Assembly: GCA_030018575.1 (NCBI GenBank)
Contig: JASEIA010000012.1
Coordinates: forward strand, 1-20,812
Direction of reading: 5' to 3'
DNA: 20,812 nt
DNA from: Nanobdellota archaeon
GTDB taxonomy: Archaea > Nanobdellota > Nanobdellia > SCGC-AAA011-G17 > GW2011-AR17
Part shown: positions 1-6,000 of the stretch, one piece after another
Position numbering within the stretch: the stretch's first letter is position 1
Layout of the letters: each line of letters opens with the position of its first letter
Notes under the pieces: generated by a model
The model's database searches: none
What the model was told of the DNA's origin: nothing
What the model saw: the letters and a program-made list of their open reading frames with translations, nothing else
Position numbers and translations under genes: made by a program

Positions 1-66
1 GTGGCAAGTGGAGGTGAAATGGGCAATCGCAGCAAGCTGCGGGGTATCAGACCCATACAGGAATGA
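1..66 (+). CDS. 3' end of an unidentified upstream gene
   Basis: Frame 1 is open from the window edge and ends at TGA 64-66, giving a C-terminus that finishes in ...LRGIRPIQE. The stop overlaps the next start as ATGA (63-66), the usual sign of translational coupling, which is the main reason to believe this is coding. Only 21 residues are visible, rich in Arg/Lys and Gly. No family can be recognised from them. The upstream part lies outside the window. Confidence 0.5.
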   Translation: MASGGEMGNRSKLRGIRPIQE

Positions 67-869
67 AAAAAACAGCCTTCTCTGAAACGAACGCGATATT
101 CTTGAAAAAGTGGTGGAAGTTTATCCTGCTTGACGCGCTTTTTTTGGCTTCTGCTTTTGTGTTTTTTATGTATGCAAGGGCAAAGATAAAATCCTATTTT
201 GCGCTGATAAGCCAGTATTCCGCGCAGGTTGCAAATGTGCAGCAAATGATAGCGCAAAACAGCGCAGGAAGCATGAACGAGATGACAGGGCTTCTTGCAA
301 TCCTCGGCCCATTGGCAAAGCAGGTTTCATTTTTCACGTTCTTTATTGTGCCGCTGGTGATTTTTGCCTTGTGGTGCATATTCCAGGCTCCGCAGTACAG
401 CCTTATATTAAGAAACAGGCTTGTTCTTGTGACAAACTACATACGATTTGTGGTATTTGCAGGGCCTTTTTACGTTATAGGGCTTTTCCTGCTTAACGAG
501 CTTTTTGACATTGCATACGCTTCATTTAGGGCAATAGGTTCAGTGAAGTTTATCCTGCTGTCCCTGCTGTTTATACTTGTGCTTTATACCAACCAGGTAT
601 TTTATGCATTCACGCTCAAGGACAGGTACAGGGAAATAGCAAAAAGCTTCATTTGCGTGATAAAAAGGAGTTATGTTATGCTTCCATGCTATCTTTTGTA
701 TGCGCTTGCCTGGATTCTGGCTCTTGCAGGCATGGTAAACTTTTTCCTTAAGTGGGCTTCTTCCAACGTGAACAGCATGGTTATTGCCGCAATCCCTGTT
801 CTTGTTGCGCTCTTTTTTGTTGGCTGGGCAAGGGCTTTCTTCACTGTAAAGGCGGTGAAGTGCGAATAG
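63..869 (+). CDS. Polytopic membrane protein of unknown function
   Basis: 268 residues, mostly hydrophobic. About six membrane segments can be read, near residues 20-40, 88-108, 122-145, 160-185, 205-230 and 240-262, with a polar Gln/Asn-rich loop at about 45-85 between the first two. No catalytic motif or known family is recognised. A lysine-rich cytoplasmic N-terminus precedes the first segment. The ATG overlaps the stop of the preceding frame by 4 nt (ATGA) and is preceded by a weak AGGA, so it is probably translated by coupling in an operon. The architecture (a long soluble loop between the first two segments, then a bundle of helices) resembles uncharacterised archaeal membrane proteins. 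Whether it has anything to do with the following peptidase is unknown, because that gene has its own promoter. Confidence 0.8.
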   Translation: MKKTAFSETNAIFLKKWWKFILLDALFLASAFVFFMYARAKIKSYFALISQYSAQVANVQQMIAQNSAGSMNEMTGLLAILGPLAKQVSFFTFFIVPLVIFALWCIFQAPQYSLILRNRLVLVTNYIRFVVFAGPFYVIGLFLLNELFDIAYASFRAIGSVKFILLSLLFILVLYTNQVFYAFTLKDRYREIAKSFICVIKRSYVMLPCYLLYALAWILALAGMVNFFLKWASSNVNSMVIAAIPVLVALFFVGWARAFFTVKAVKCE

Positions 870-876
870 GGATAGG

Positions 877-884
877 TTTATTAA
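877..884 (+). promoter_or_regulatory. TATA box of the M64 peptidase gene
   Basis: TTTATTAA lies just after the stop of the membrane-protein gene. Its centre is about 28 nt before the ATG at 908, the spacing expected when transcription begins at or next to the start codon (leaderless mRNA). It supports choosing 908 over the upstream in-frame ATG at 752, which lies inside the previous gene. Confidence 0.55.
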
Positions 885-907
885 GAATAATTGCATTTTC
901 TATTACC

Positions 908-3112
908 ATGAGGAAATACGCTTTTCTGATAATAATATCCCTGCTTGTTGCTGTTAATATGGCATATGCAGAAGAATGCGCATCTTCTGATATGAGGCAG
1001 ATGACTTTATACAATCCGGCGCATCTTGAGGCAATATTCGGCACTGCGCCATTGTGCGAGAACGGGCTTGTGCACATAAAAACAACAATCGGAGAGGGGA
1101 GAGGCGCAAGGGAATGGGACATCGGATATTTGTACGGCAATATTGAAACAAGGGAAGGCTCAAAAAGAATGCTTGTGAATGAAGGCAGCTTTATGTCCGC
1201 ATCCGGAAACAGGGCTATGATAAATGTCACGGGCGGGCAGTTTGCAATAAATGCGGAGAATAAGGGAAATCTGCTGTTTGATGTTTCAAAAGCAGCTTAT
1301 TTCAAGAATTATTATTTCTTTGTGCGCAAGGATGAAGAATGCAATATGCTTGCATCCCTTACTCCTGTTGCAACTTACCTTAATATTACAGGAGAGGGGA
1401 TTGCAATATTCAACCTGCTTTACAGCAGGTATAAGGCGGGAGAAGAGCTTGAGGATAAATACCTTAACCGGGTTTCAAACCTTTACGGGATTGATTTGTC
1501 AAATGCAACTTATCTTGAAATGCAGGCATTGACAAAAGGCAGGAGCGGCTTTGGCGATATTGAGGTTTCCTCTGATGAAAAAATAAAGCTGAGGCGGTAT
1601 TACCATGTGCAATTGAATCCTGAAGGCGGACAAACAGGATACATGGACATTGTATTTGCAAATAATGCGCAGATTTTTGGAAATGAAGGGCAGAACCTTG
1701 GAATTTCTGTTAGAGACGAAACAAAACCGGCATCGCTGAAGCTTTCAATGGGAAATGAAGATATTATTGAGATTGCAAAGGGCGCACTTATGGCGTTCAA
1801 GGATAATTCAATTTATGAAGCCTGTGCAGTGGGGCAGGCTGAAAACCTTAAGCTGAACAGCGGCGTATGCGCTTTTTTTGACAAAACCTCCGGCCTGATA
1901 AGGCTAAAGCCTTGGAGAACGAAGATAACAACCACTATTGAAACACTTGAAGGAGAGACAATAAGCGAAAGGACGAGGGGAAAGCCAATCTACCTTACAT
2001 TAACCTATCCTGCTGTTTCTGCGTACAATAATTTATATCTAAAGGAGTTTGAGGCGAATGATATTGACAGCAGGGTTGTTGTCGAAAAGCAGGGCATTGC
2101 AGGCTCCATGGCATTCAGCAGGGATGATGTTGTAATGGAAGGAGGAGCAAACTGGTATGACTTTGGCACAAGCTTCAAGTCATTGATTTATGACGCAGGG
2201 AATAAGTTTTATAGCTTGTTTGAATGCGTGCTCAGCGAAAGGCAGTGCTATTTTGACGGCACTCTTGTTTCAGGGGAATTCCGGAGAATGAGAGGGCAGA
2301 TTGAAAGATGCAATTCCAATGCTGACTGCGGCGAAGGAAGGGAATGCATGCAAAAGCTGTGTGTGAGGCAGGCTAGCTGCCAAAGGCTGACTAATGTTAA
2401 TGCAGGAGGCGAGCCTGCAAATTCAGTTGATATTGTGTTTGTTTCTGACAGGTATATGAAAGAAAGTGATTTCTTACGTGATGTAGGATATGCAGTAAAT
2501 GGAGACGGAACGCATATTGGCATTTTGACTGTGGATCCTTTCAGCCTGCAAAAGGAAAAATTCAACATATGGGCAATTTATACAGGAGAAACAATGCTCC
2601 CAATGGACTCAAGCATGAGAAGCGAGCTAACTCCTGCAGAGAGATATATAAATTCAATGGGAATGAACTGCCCTTCTGGGGACAGGATTATAACGCTTTC
2701 AGGGCTTGATTTTGGGGTTTTTGCGAATTTTGGGGGAAATGCGTATGTTTCAAGGGCAAGGGAAGGGGAATGGTTCACGGCAGCAACAGTCCACGAGTTC
2801 GGGCACAGCTTTGGCCAGCTTCGGGATGAATACAACCAGAGCAAGGCAGGCGAAACCAGCGCATGCTATGCAGGACCGCCGAATTGCGTTGTAGCGTCGG
2901 CAGCTATTGGCACTTACGGCTGGACCCCGGAAAATGCAGCTGAAGCTGTTTCAAACAACTGGAGAGGATGCGGGGGAGAATGTGGAAGGCTGTATAACAG
3001 CTATTTAAGGCCGAGCTTTAATTCGATAATGAGATATCCCGAAGAAACAGGCGGGGATGTATTCAACACGCCAAGCAAGGCGTGGATTCAGAGAATTCTT
3101 GATAGGTATTAA
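908..3112 (+). CDS. Secreted M64-family (IgA-peptidase-like) metallopeptidase
   Basis: 734 residues. An N-terminal signal peptide (MRKYAFLIIISLLVAVNMAYA, then EE) directs export. Residues about 22-465 form a long region of no recognised family, apparently beta-rich. A small Cys knot follows (C468, C474, C480, C485, pattern CxxxxxCxxxxxCxxxxC). From about residue 495 the sequence reads as peptidase family M64: SVDIVFVSDRYM, a DPF segment, FNIWAIYTGE, and the zinc site HEFGH (H629, E630, H633) followed by DEY (640-642), matching the HExGH...L.DEY pattern of that family. Further cysteines near the C-terminus could form disulfides outside the cell. The start at 908 is chosen for the signal peptide and TATA spacing. 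No membrane anchor is seen at the C-terminus. The substrate is unknown. Confidence 0.82.
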   Translation: MRKYAFLIIISLLVAVNMAYAEECASSDMRQMTLYNPAHLEAIFGTAPLCENGLVHIKTTIGEGRGAREWDIGYLYGNIETREGSKRMLVNEGSFMSASGNRAMINVTGGQFAINAENKGNLLFDVSKAAYFKNYYFFVRKDEECNMLASLTPVATYLNITGEGIAIFNLLYSRYKAGEELEDKYLNRVSNLYGIDLSNATYLEMQALTKGRSGFGDIEVSSDEKIKLRRYYHVQLNPEGGQTGYMDIVFANNAQIFGNEGQNLGISVRDETKPASLKLSMGNEDIIEIAKGALMAFKDNSIYEACAVGQAENLKLNSGVCAFFDKTSGLIRLKPWRTKITTTIETLEGETISERTRGKPIYLTLTYPAVSAYNNLYLKEFEANDIDSRVVVEKQGIAGSMAFSRDDVVMEGGANWYDFGTSFKSLIYDAGNKFYSLFECVLSERQCYFDGTLVSGEFRRMRGQIERCNSNADCGEGRECMQKLCVRQASCQRLTNVNAGGEPANSVDIVFVSDRYMKESDFLRDVGYAVNGDGTHIGILTVDPFSLQKEKFNIWAIYTGETMLPMDSSMRSELTPAERYINSMGMNCPSGDRIITLSGLDFGVFANFGGNAYVSRAREGEWFTAATVHEFGHSFGQLRDEYNQSKAGETSACYAGPPNCVVASAAIGTYGWTPENAAEAVSNNWRGCGGECGRLYNSYLRPSFNSIMRYPEETGGDVFNTPSKAWIQRILDRY

Positions 3113-3128
3113 CTAACATCAATTATTA

Positions 3129-3170
3129 ATGCGGGGGACAGGATTCTCACTTCGTTCGAGCCTGCCCCCC
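3129..3170. repeat. Decayed copy of the tRNA-Leu 3' end forming a hairpin
   Basis: The 18 nt at 3129-3146 are identical to 3224-3241, the acceptor and T-arm end of the adjacent tRNA-Leu. The match resumes after about 10 extra bases (3155-3165 against 3239-3249, one mismatch). As a whole the copy folds on itself: GGGGGACAGG pairs with CCTGCCCCC with one bulged A, and an inner CTC/GAG closes the loop that carries the extra bases. It sits just after the peptidase stop and may act as a transcript-end hairpin. Confidence 0.7.
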
Positions 3171-3224
3171 TAGTTAAAGCATTAATTATACTCCAATGAT
3201 TTATAATTAAGAATTTTAATAATA

Positions 3225-3308
3225 TGCGGGGGACAGGATTCGAACCTGCGAAAGCACTAAGCTAATGGGTCCTAAGCCCATCCCATTTGACCGCTCTGGC
3301 ACCCCCGC
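3225..3308 (-). tRNA. tRNA-Leu (anticodon UAG)
   Basis: 84-nt class II tRNA read on the minus strand. It has a 7-bp acceptor stem (GCGGGGG with CCCCCGC) and discriminator A at 3225. The anticodon stem ATGGG/CCCAT carries loop CTTAGGA, so the anticodon is TAG and reads CUA leucine codons. The variable arm is long (AGC...GCT stem), as required for Leu. The T arm is CAGG-TTCGAAT-CCTG. CCA is not encoded. No intron is seen. A T-rich box TTTTTATA about 35 nt upstream may be its promoter. Confidence 0.95.
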
Positions 3309-3337
3309 GAATTGATAAAAATGTAATGCCTTGTCTG

Positions 3338-3345
3338 TATAAAAA
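3338..3345 (-). promoter_or_regulatory. TATA box of tRNA-Leu
   Basis: TTTTTATA on the minus strand is centred about 33 nt before the 5' end of the mature tRNA, which would leave a short leader to be removed by RNase P. Confidence 0.4.
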
Positions 3346-3361
3346 TGTTTGCAATCAGAAA

Positions 3362-3400
3362 TAAAACAAAAGAAAAAATAAAAGCCGCCTTTTACAGGCG
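3362..3400 (-). terminator. Terminator after eL37
   Basis: Directly after the eL37 stop on the minus strand, CGCCT-gtaaa-AGGCG (3386-3400) forms a 5-bp hairpin. It is followed by a T-rich run (ATTTTTTCTTTTGTTTTATT, complement of 3362-3381). Oligo-T tracts are the usual archaeal termination signal. Confidence 0.5.
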
Positions 3401-3402
3401 AT

Positions 3403-3600
3403 TTACTTCCCCGCTTTTCTGTGATTGCTTCTCTTTTCCCACTTCTGCCATGTGTATTTCCTCAGCTTTGCGGTTTTCCCGTAGCCGCAGTCAGAGCAAA
3501 CTCCCCTAATCTTGTGGTATGAGTATCTTCCGCACCTTCTGCACCTTATGTGAACGTCCTTGCCGGACTTCTTTCCCATTGATACTGAGCCTTTAGTCAT
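3403..3600 (-). CDS. rpl37e: Large-subunit ribosomal protein eL37
   Basis: 65 residues, full length for archaeal eL37. A zinc ribbon is formed by C20-x2-C23 and C35-x2-C38, inside the family signature IRCRRCGRYSYH...CSDCGYG, followed by the basic tail KLRKYTWQKW. It binds 23S rRNA in the large subunit. GGAGGAATCACT precedes the ATG, a strong ribosome binding site. It lies downstream of LSm on the same strand, the gene pairing commonly seen in archaea. Here the two are separated by 121 nt of inverted repeats rather than being tightly spaced. Confidence 0.95.
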   Translation of the reverse strand: MTKGSVSMGKKSGKDVHIRCRRCGRYSYHKIRGVCSDCGYGKTAKLRKYTWQKWEKRSNHRKAGK

Positions 3601-3611
3601 AGTGATTCCTC

Positions 3612-3726
3612 CTTAATGCATTTTTCTGCGCTGCATTGCCTGCGCGCTCAGAATGTGGAGCGCGCTCCGCGGGCATGAGCGCAGTGAAATGCCCGCTCGA
3701 GGCTGATAAGGAGCTTGCCCCTTATG
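3612..3726. repeat. Cluster of short palindromes between LSm and eL37
   Basis: This stretch is packed with inverted repeats. AATGCA/TGCATT lies at 3615-3637. The perfect 12-bp palindrome GGAGCGCGCTCC is at 3657-3668. An 8-bp stem GCGGGCAT/ATGCCCGC (3669-3676 with 3689-3696) has a 12-nt loop. ATAAGG/CCTTAT (3706-3711 with 3720-3725) overlaps the LSm stop codon. It is clearly more GC-rich than the flanking DNA, like REP-type elements. On the transcript it could be an RNA-processing or attenuation site between the two genes. Confidence 0.6.
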
Positions 3727-3949
3727 CAGGCGATATTAAGACTATCATGTCTCCGCGTATGAACACTGTGCCGAGCTTTCTCTTCACTGCCCCGCTCTCG
3801 TCGCGCTCTTCAGCATCGCCAAGAACAGTGTTAATGTGTATGTCAAAAGCCTTTAGGCTTCCGACAAACTGTGTCTTGTTCTTGAGCTCAACAAGAACCC
3901 TCTTGTTCCTTGATGCGTTTAACGCGTCCAACGGTCTGTCTGTTTCCAT
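3722..3949 (-). CDS. Sm-like archaeal protein (LSm)
   Basis: 75 residues, the typical length of an archaeal Sm1-type protein. The Sm1 motif spans about residues 18-45 (KRVLVELKNKTQFVGSLKAF, then DIHIN) and the Sm2 motif is FIRGDMIVLISP (63-74). It should form a ring that binds U-rich RNA. The start at 3949 is chosen because GGAGGAATTAAA precedes the ATG and the family begins there; an upstream in-frame ATG at 4024 would add a 25-residue tail absent from the family. It is the first gene of the LSm - eL37 unit, with a TATA-like TTTAAAAAG about 57 nt before the start. Confidence 0.93.
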   Translation of the reverse strand: METDRPLDALNASRNKRVLVELKNKTQFVGSLKAFDIHINTVLGDAEERDESGAVKRKLGTVFIRGDMIVLISPA

Positions 3950-4001
3950 TTTAATTCCTCCAAATAAATAAATTAAACTGCATTTGATATAATGCCCCTC
4001 C

Positions 4002-4018
4002 TTTTTAAATGTTTCTAA
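4002..4018 (-). promoter_or_regulatory. Promoter of the LSm - eL37 operon
   Basis: On the minus strand TTAGAAACATTTAAAAAG gives a TATA-like ATTTAAAAA with an upstream purine-rich BRE-like part. It predicts a transcript start near 3980 and a leader of about 30 nt that contains the GGAGG ribosome binding site. The first 12 nt are identical to the promoter of the lipoprotein gene at 4521-4532. Confidence 0.5.
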
Positions 4019-4047
4019 GGGCAAAGAGAAAAAGCCCTACCGCAAGG

Positions 4048-4056
4048 TTTATAAAT
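4048..4056 (+). promoter_or_regulatory. TATA box of the eS8 transcript
   Basis: TTTATAAAT is centred about 27 nt before an ATG at 4079, so the mRNA would start at or near that ATG, about 52 nt before the eS8 start codon. Confidence 0.6.
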
Positions 4057-4064
4057 AACCCTAA

Positions 4065-4121
4065 ACTTCGTTCTCTCTATGGCTTGCTCGTTTATGAGTG
4101 GCCCCTTGAACGCAACGAAGT
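4065..4121. repeat. 8-bp inverted repeat spanning the eS8 promoter and leader
   Basis: ACTTCGTT at 4065-4072 and AACGAAGT at 4114-4121 are exact inverted copies. One lies just downstream of the TATA box and the other just before the eS8 ATG. The predicted transcript start (about 4079) lies between them, so pairing would be at DNA level (operator-like) unless transcription begins earlier. Confidence 0.4.
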
Positions 4122-4123
4122 GA
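4079..4123 (+). CDS. Possible 14-codon leader peptide before eS8
   Basis: A short frame, ATG GCT TGC TCG TTT ATG ... AAG TGA, encodes MACSFMSGPLNATK. Its ATG coincides with the predicted transcript start, so it would be translated leaderlessly. Its stop falls 7 nt before the eS8 ATG in another frame. The eS8 start has no strong Shine-Dalgarno sequence, so re-initiation after this peptide is possible. It could equally be chance; no homologue is known to me. Confidence 0.25.
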   Translation: MACSFMSGPLNATK

Positions 4124-4130
4124 AGTGAAA

Positions 4131-4511
4131 ATGGCATTAACAAGCAGAAGACCGAAAAGGAAGACATCAGGCGGAAGGTACCACGATTACCAGAAGAAAA
4201 GGGCAAACCAGGCAAGAAGGCTGCCCACGCTTACAAAGCTCGGAGACAAGAAGGCAATAGAGCTTAGGAAGCTTGGCGGCTCAAGAAAAACGCTTCTGCT
4301 GGAATGCAATGAGGCAAATGTTTACAATCCAAAGGAAAAGAAATACGTTCTTGCAAGGATAAAGACAATTTCTGAGAACAAGGCAAACAGGCACTTTGTA
4401 AGGCGAAACATCCTGACAAAAGGCGCTATTATTGAGACAGACATCGGCAAGGCGCGCATTACTTCACGCCCGGGGCAGGAAGGGGCTGTTAACGCGGTTC
4501 TTATTCAGTAA
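4131..4511 (+). CDS. rps8e: Small-subunit ribosomal protein eS8
   Basis: 126 residues, the usual archaeal length. It begins with the strongly basic RRPKRKTSGGRYHDYQKKR region and continues with the beta-barrel core (KTLLLECNEANVYNPKEKK, then RHFVRRNILTKGAIIETDIG) and the terminal ITSRPGQEGAVNAVL, all typical of eS8. It is a structural part of the 30S subunit. The start is placed at ATG 4131; a GTG two codons upstream (4125) is less likely. No obvious Shine-Dalgarno is present; the transcript probably starts near 4079 and carries a short leader with a mini-ORF. Confidence 0.93.
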   Translation: MALTSRRPKRKTSGGRYHDYQKKRANQARRLPTLTKLGDKKAIELRKLGGSRKTLLLECNEANVYNPKEKKYVLARIKTISENKANRHFVRRNILTKGAIIETDIGKARITSRPGQEGAVNAVLIQ

Positions 4512-4520
4512 GATTAGTTT

Positions 4521-4537
4521 TTAGAAACATTTTTAAC
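4521..4537 (+). promoter_or_regulatory. Promoter of the lipoprotein - glycosyltransferase operon
   Basis: TTAGAAACATTTTTAAC contains a TATA-like ATTTTTAAC (4529-4537) centred 27 nt before the ATG at 4560, predicting a leaderless transcript. The first 12 nt repeat those of the LSm promoter on the other strand. Confidence 0.55.
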
Positions 4538-4559
4538 GCCATAAGAACTATCCTATTGT

Positions 4560-5999
4560 ATGAAAAAAATGCGGATTCTGATAATTGCATTGTGCCTCCT
4601 TCTTTCCGGGTGCGCTGAGCAGGGATGGGACCCTTATTCCGGCGGGCATGATTTTAACAGGTTTCTTGCTGAAAAGAATGCATCTGCCGGGGATTTTGCA
4701 ATACAGGTTGACACTGCAATAAAAGCCTCTTCCTCAAACACAGAAAGGGCTGAGCTTCTATTCCTGCTTTCAAGGGTAAAGAATGACAGGGTGCTTGCAA
4801 CGTTTGCAATGGACTTTTTCCACAAGGCTGCTGAAGAATCAGAAAACAGGGAGGAGAAAGCTGTTTTGTATGAAACAGTGGCAAGCATTGACGACACAAG
4901 GTATAATCACCTCAGGTCGGCAGAGGCATGGCTGATGCAAAAGAACAATAAAAGAGCCTGGATTAACCTGCAGAGGGCTGCCGGCATTAAAAGCGCATGG
5001 ACATTTGACATACAGGGAATAACTAATACTGCCTCATTCAGCAGGGCTTTCACAGGCATTTCAATCGGCAGCACTGCAATTGGGCTTGGAAAGGATGATT
5101 TGCTTGTAACGCAGGCGCATAAGGTAACAAGGGATTTCTCTATTCCAAAACTTCCTTCGCCTTACACTGAAACGCTTCTTGGCACTCCGGGGGGAAAATC
5201 TGTTGATATAATAAAGGCGGCCGGCGTGAAACAGTCAGTTGCATCAGGCACGATTGCAAAAGAAATGGACGGGAAATGGTATGCCTCAAATGAGGATAAT
5301 GTTTTCATGTTTGAAGTCCCTGTTTCAGTTATTGAACAGCCGACTACAAGGTTCCTGAGGCAGGATATTGCATTAATCATTGATACAAACGGCATGGCAG
5401 CAATCGCAAGGAACGCTGTTGAGCAGAATGCAACAGCTGCAATGGCTGGCTGCGATTCTTCAGGCGATGTTAAGGCTGCAAATTACCTTGCTGACAAGGG
5501 AATTAAAGTTATCTGCGGCTCAGGCAGGATGCTTCCACTGCTTGTGGGCCTGCATTTGAACATTGTTTCCGGGGCTTTCAGGGGAGAAGGAGAGAAAATT
5601 GTCTTTGGAGGCAATGAATTAAAGATAGGCAGATATGAGCCTTTGGTTGCGATGGATTATGCAGGGAAAGCCGAACCATTGCTTGGCTATTCAACACCTT
5701 CAAGATATTTCCTTGAGCTTGAGAAAAGAGGGGCTAAGATGAATTATTTTGTTATCGAAGTTGACGACAGGGGGCAGATGGATAAGGTTTTGAAGAAGGC
5801 AATGGAAAAGAAGGCTTCAATAGTTGCTGTCAGGGTTTACAATGAAGAGGATTATGATGAGCTTAAGGCATGGCTTGAGGCAAATGCGGGCAGGAAAGCT
5901 ATTTTATTTGATTCCGAGGCATCTGAATTTGGCTATAAACTTGCGCGGGAATTCAGAAGCCAGACGTTTTTTGGAGACATAAATCCTGTTGTGAGCTAA
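4560..5999 (+). CDS. Lipoprotein with helical-repeat and alpha/beta regions, function unknown
   Basis: 479 residues. The N-terminus MKKMRILIIALCLLLSGC is a lipoprotein signal with lipobox LSGC, so C18 would be lipid-anchored on the outer face of the membrane. Residues about 30-145 are helix-rich with TPR-like spacing (RAELLFLLSRVKND, EKAVLYETVASIDD, HLRSAEAWLMQ). The rest alternates strands and helices (ALIIDTNGMAAIARNAV, KGIKVICGSGRML) and ends with a region that could be a Rossmann-like fold. No catalytic signature is recognised. One base separates its stop from the next ATG, so it is made together with a GT-C glycosyltransferase; a surface role in glycan assembly or quality control is inferred only from that. 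Confidence 0.8.
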   Translation: MKKMRILIIALCLLLSGCAEQGWDPYSGGHDFNRFLAEKNASAGDFAIQVDTAIKASSSNTERAELLFLLSRVKNDRVLATFAMDFFHKAAEESENREEKAVLYETVASIDDTRYNHLRSAEAWLMQKNNKRAWINLQRAAGIKSAWTFDIQGITNTASFSRAFTGISIGSTAIGLGKDDLLVTQAHKVTRDFSIPKLPSPYTETLLGTPGGKSVDIIKAAGVKQSVASGTIAKEMDGKWYASNEDNVFMFEVPVSVIEQPTTRFLRQDIALIIDTNGMAAIARNAVEQNATAAMAGCDSSGDVKAANYLADKGIKVICGSGRMLPLLVGLHLNIVSGAFRGEGEKIVFGGNELKIGRYEPLVAMDYAGKAEPLLGYSTPSRYFLELEKRGAKMNYFVIEVDDRGQMDKVLKKAMEKKASIVAVRVYNEEDYDELKAWLEANAGRKAILFDSEASEFGYKLAREFRSQTFFGDINPVVS

Positions 6000-6000
6000 T

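Noticed and set aside
752..907. Upstream extension of the M64 peptidase to the ATG at 752
   Set aside because: It overlaps the coding sequence of the preceding membrane protein, would bury the signal peptide inside the protein, and lies before the TATA box at 877.
3130..3170. Second tRNA gene
   Set aside because: Only the acceptor and T-arm part is present, with a 10-nt insertion; there is no D arm or anticodon arm.
3636..3971. 111-codon open frame opposite LSm
   Set aside because: Overlaps the whole LSm gene, which has clear Sm motifs and a strong ribosome binding site.
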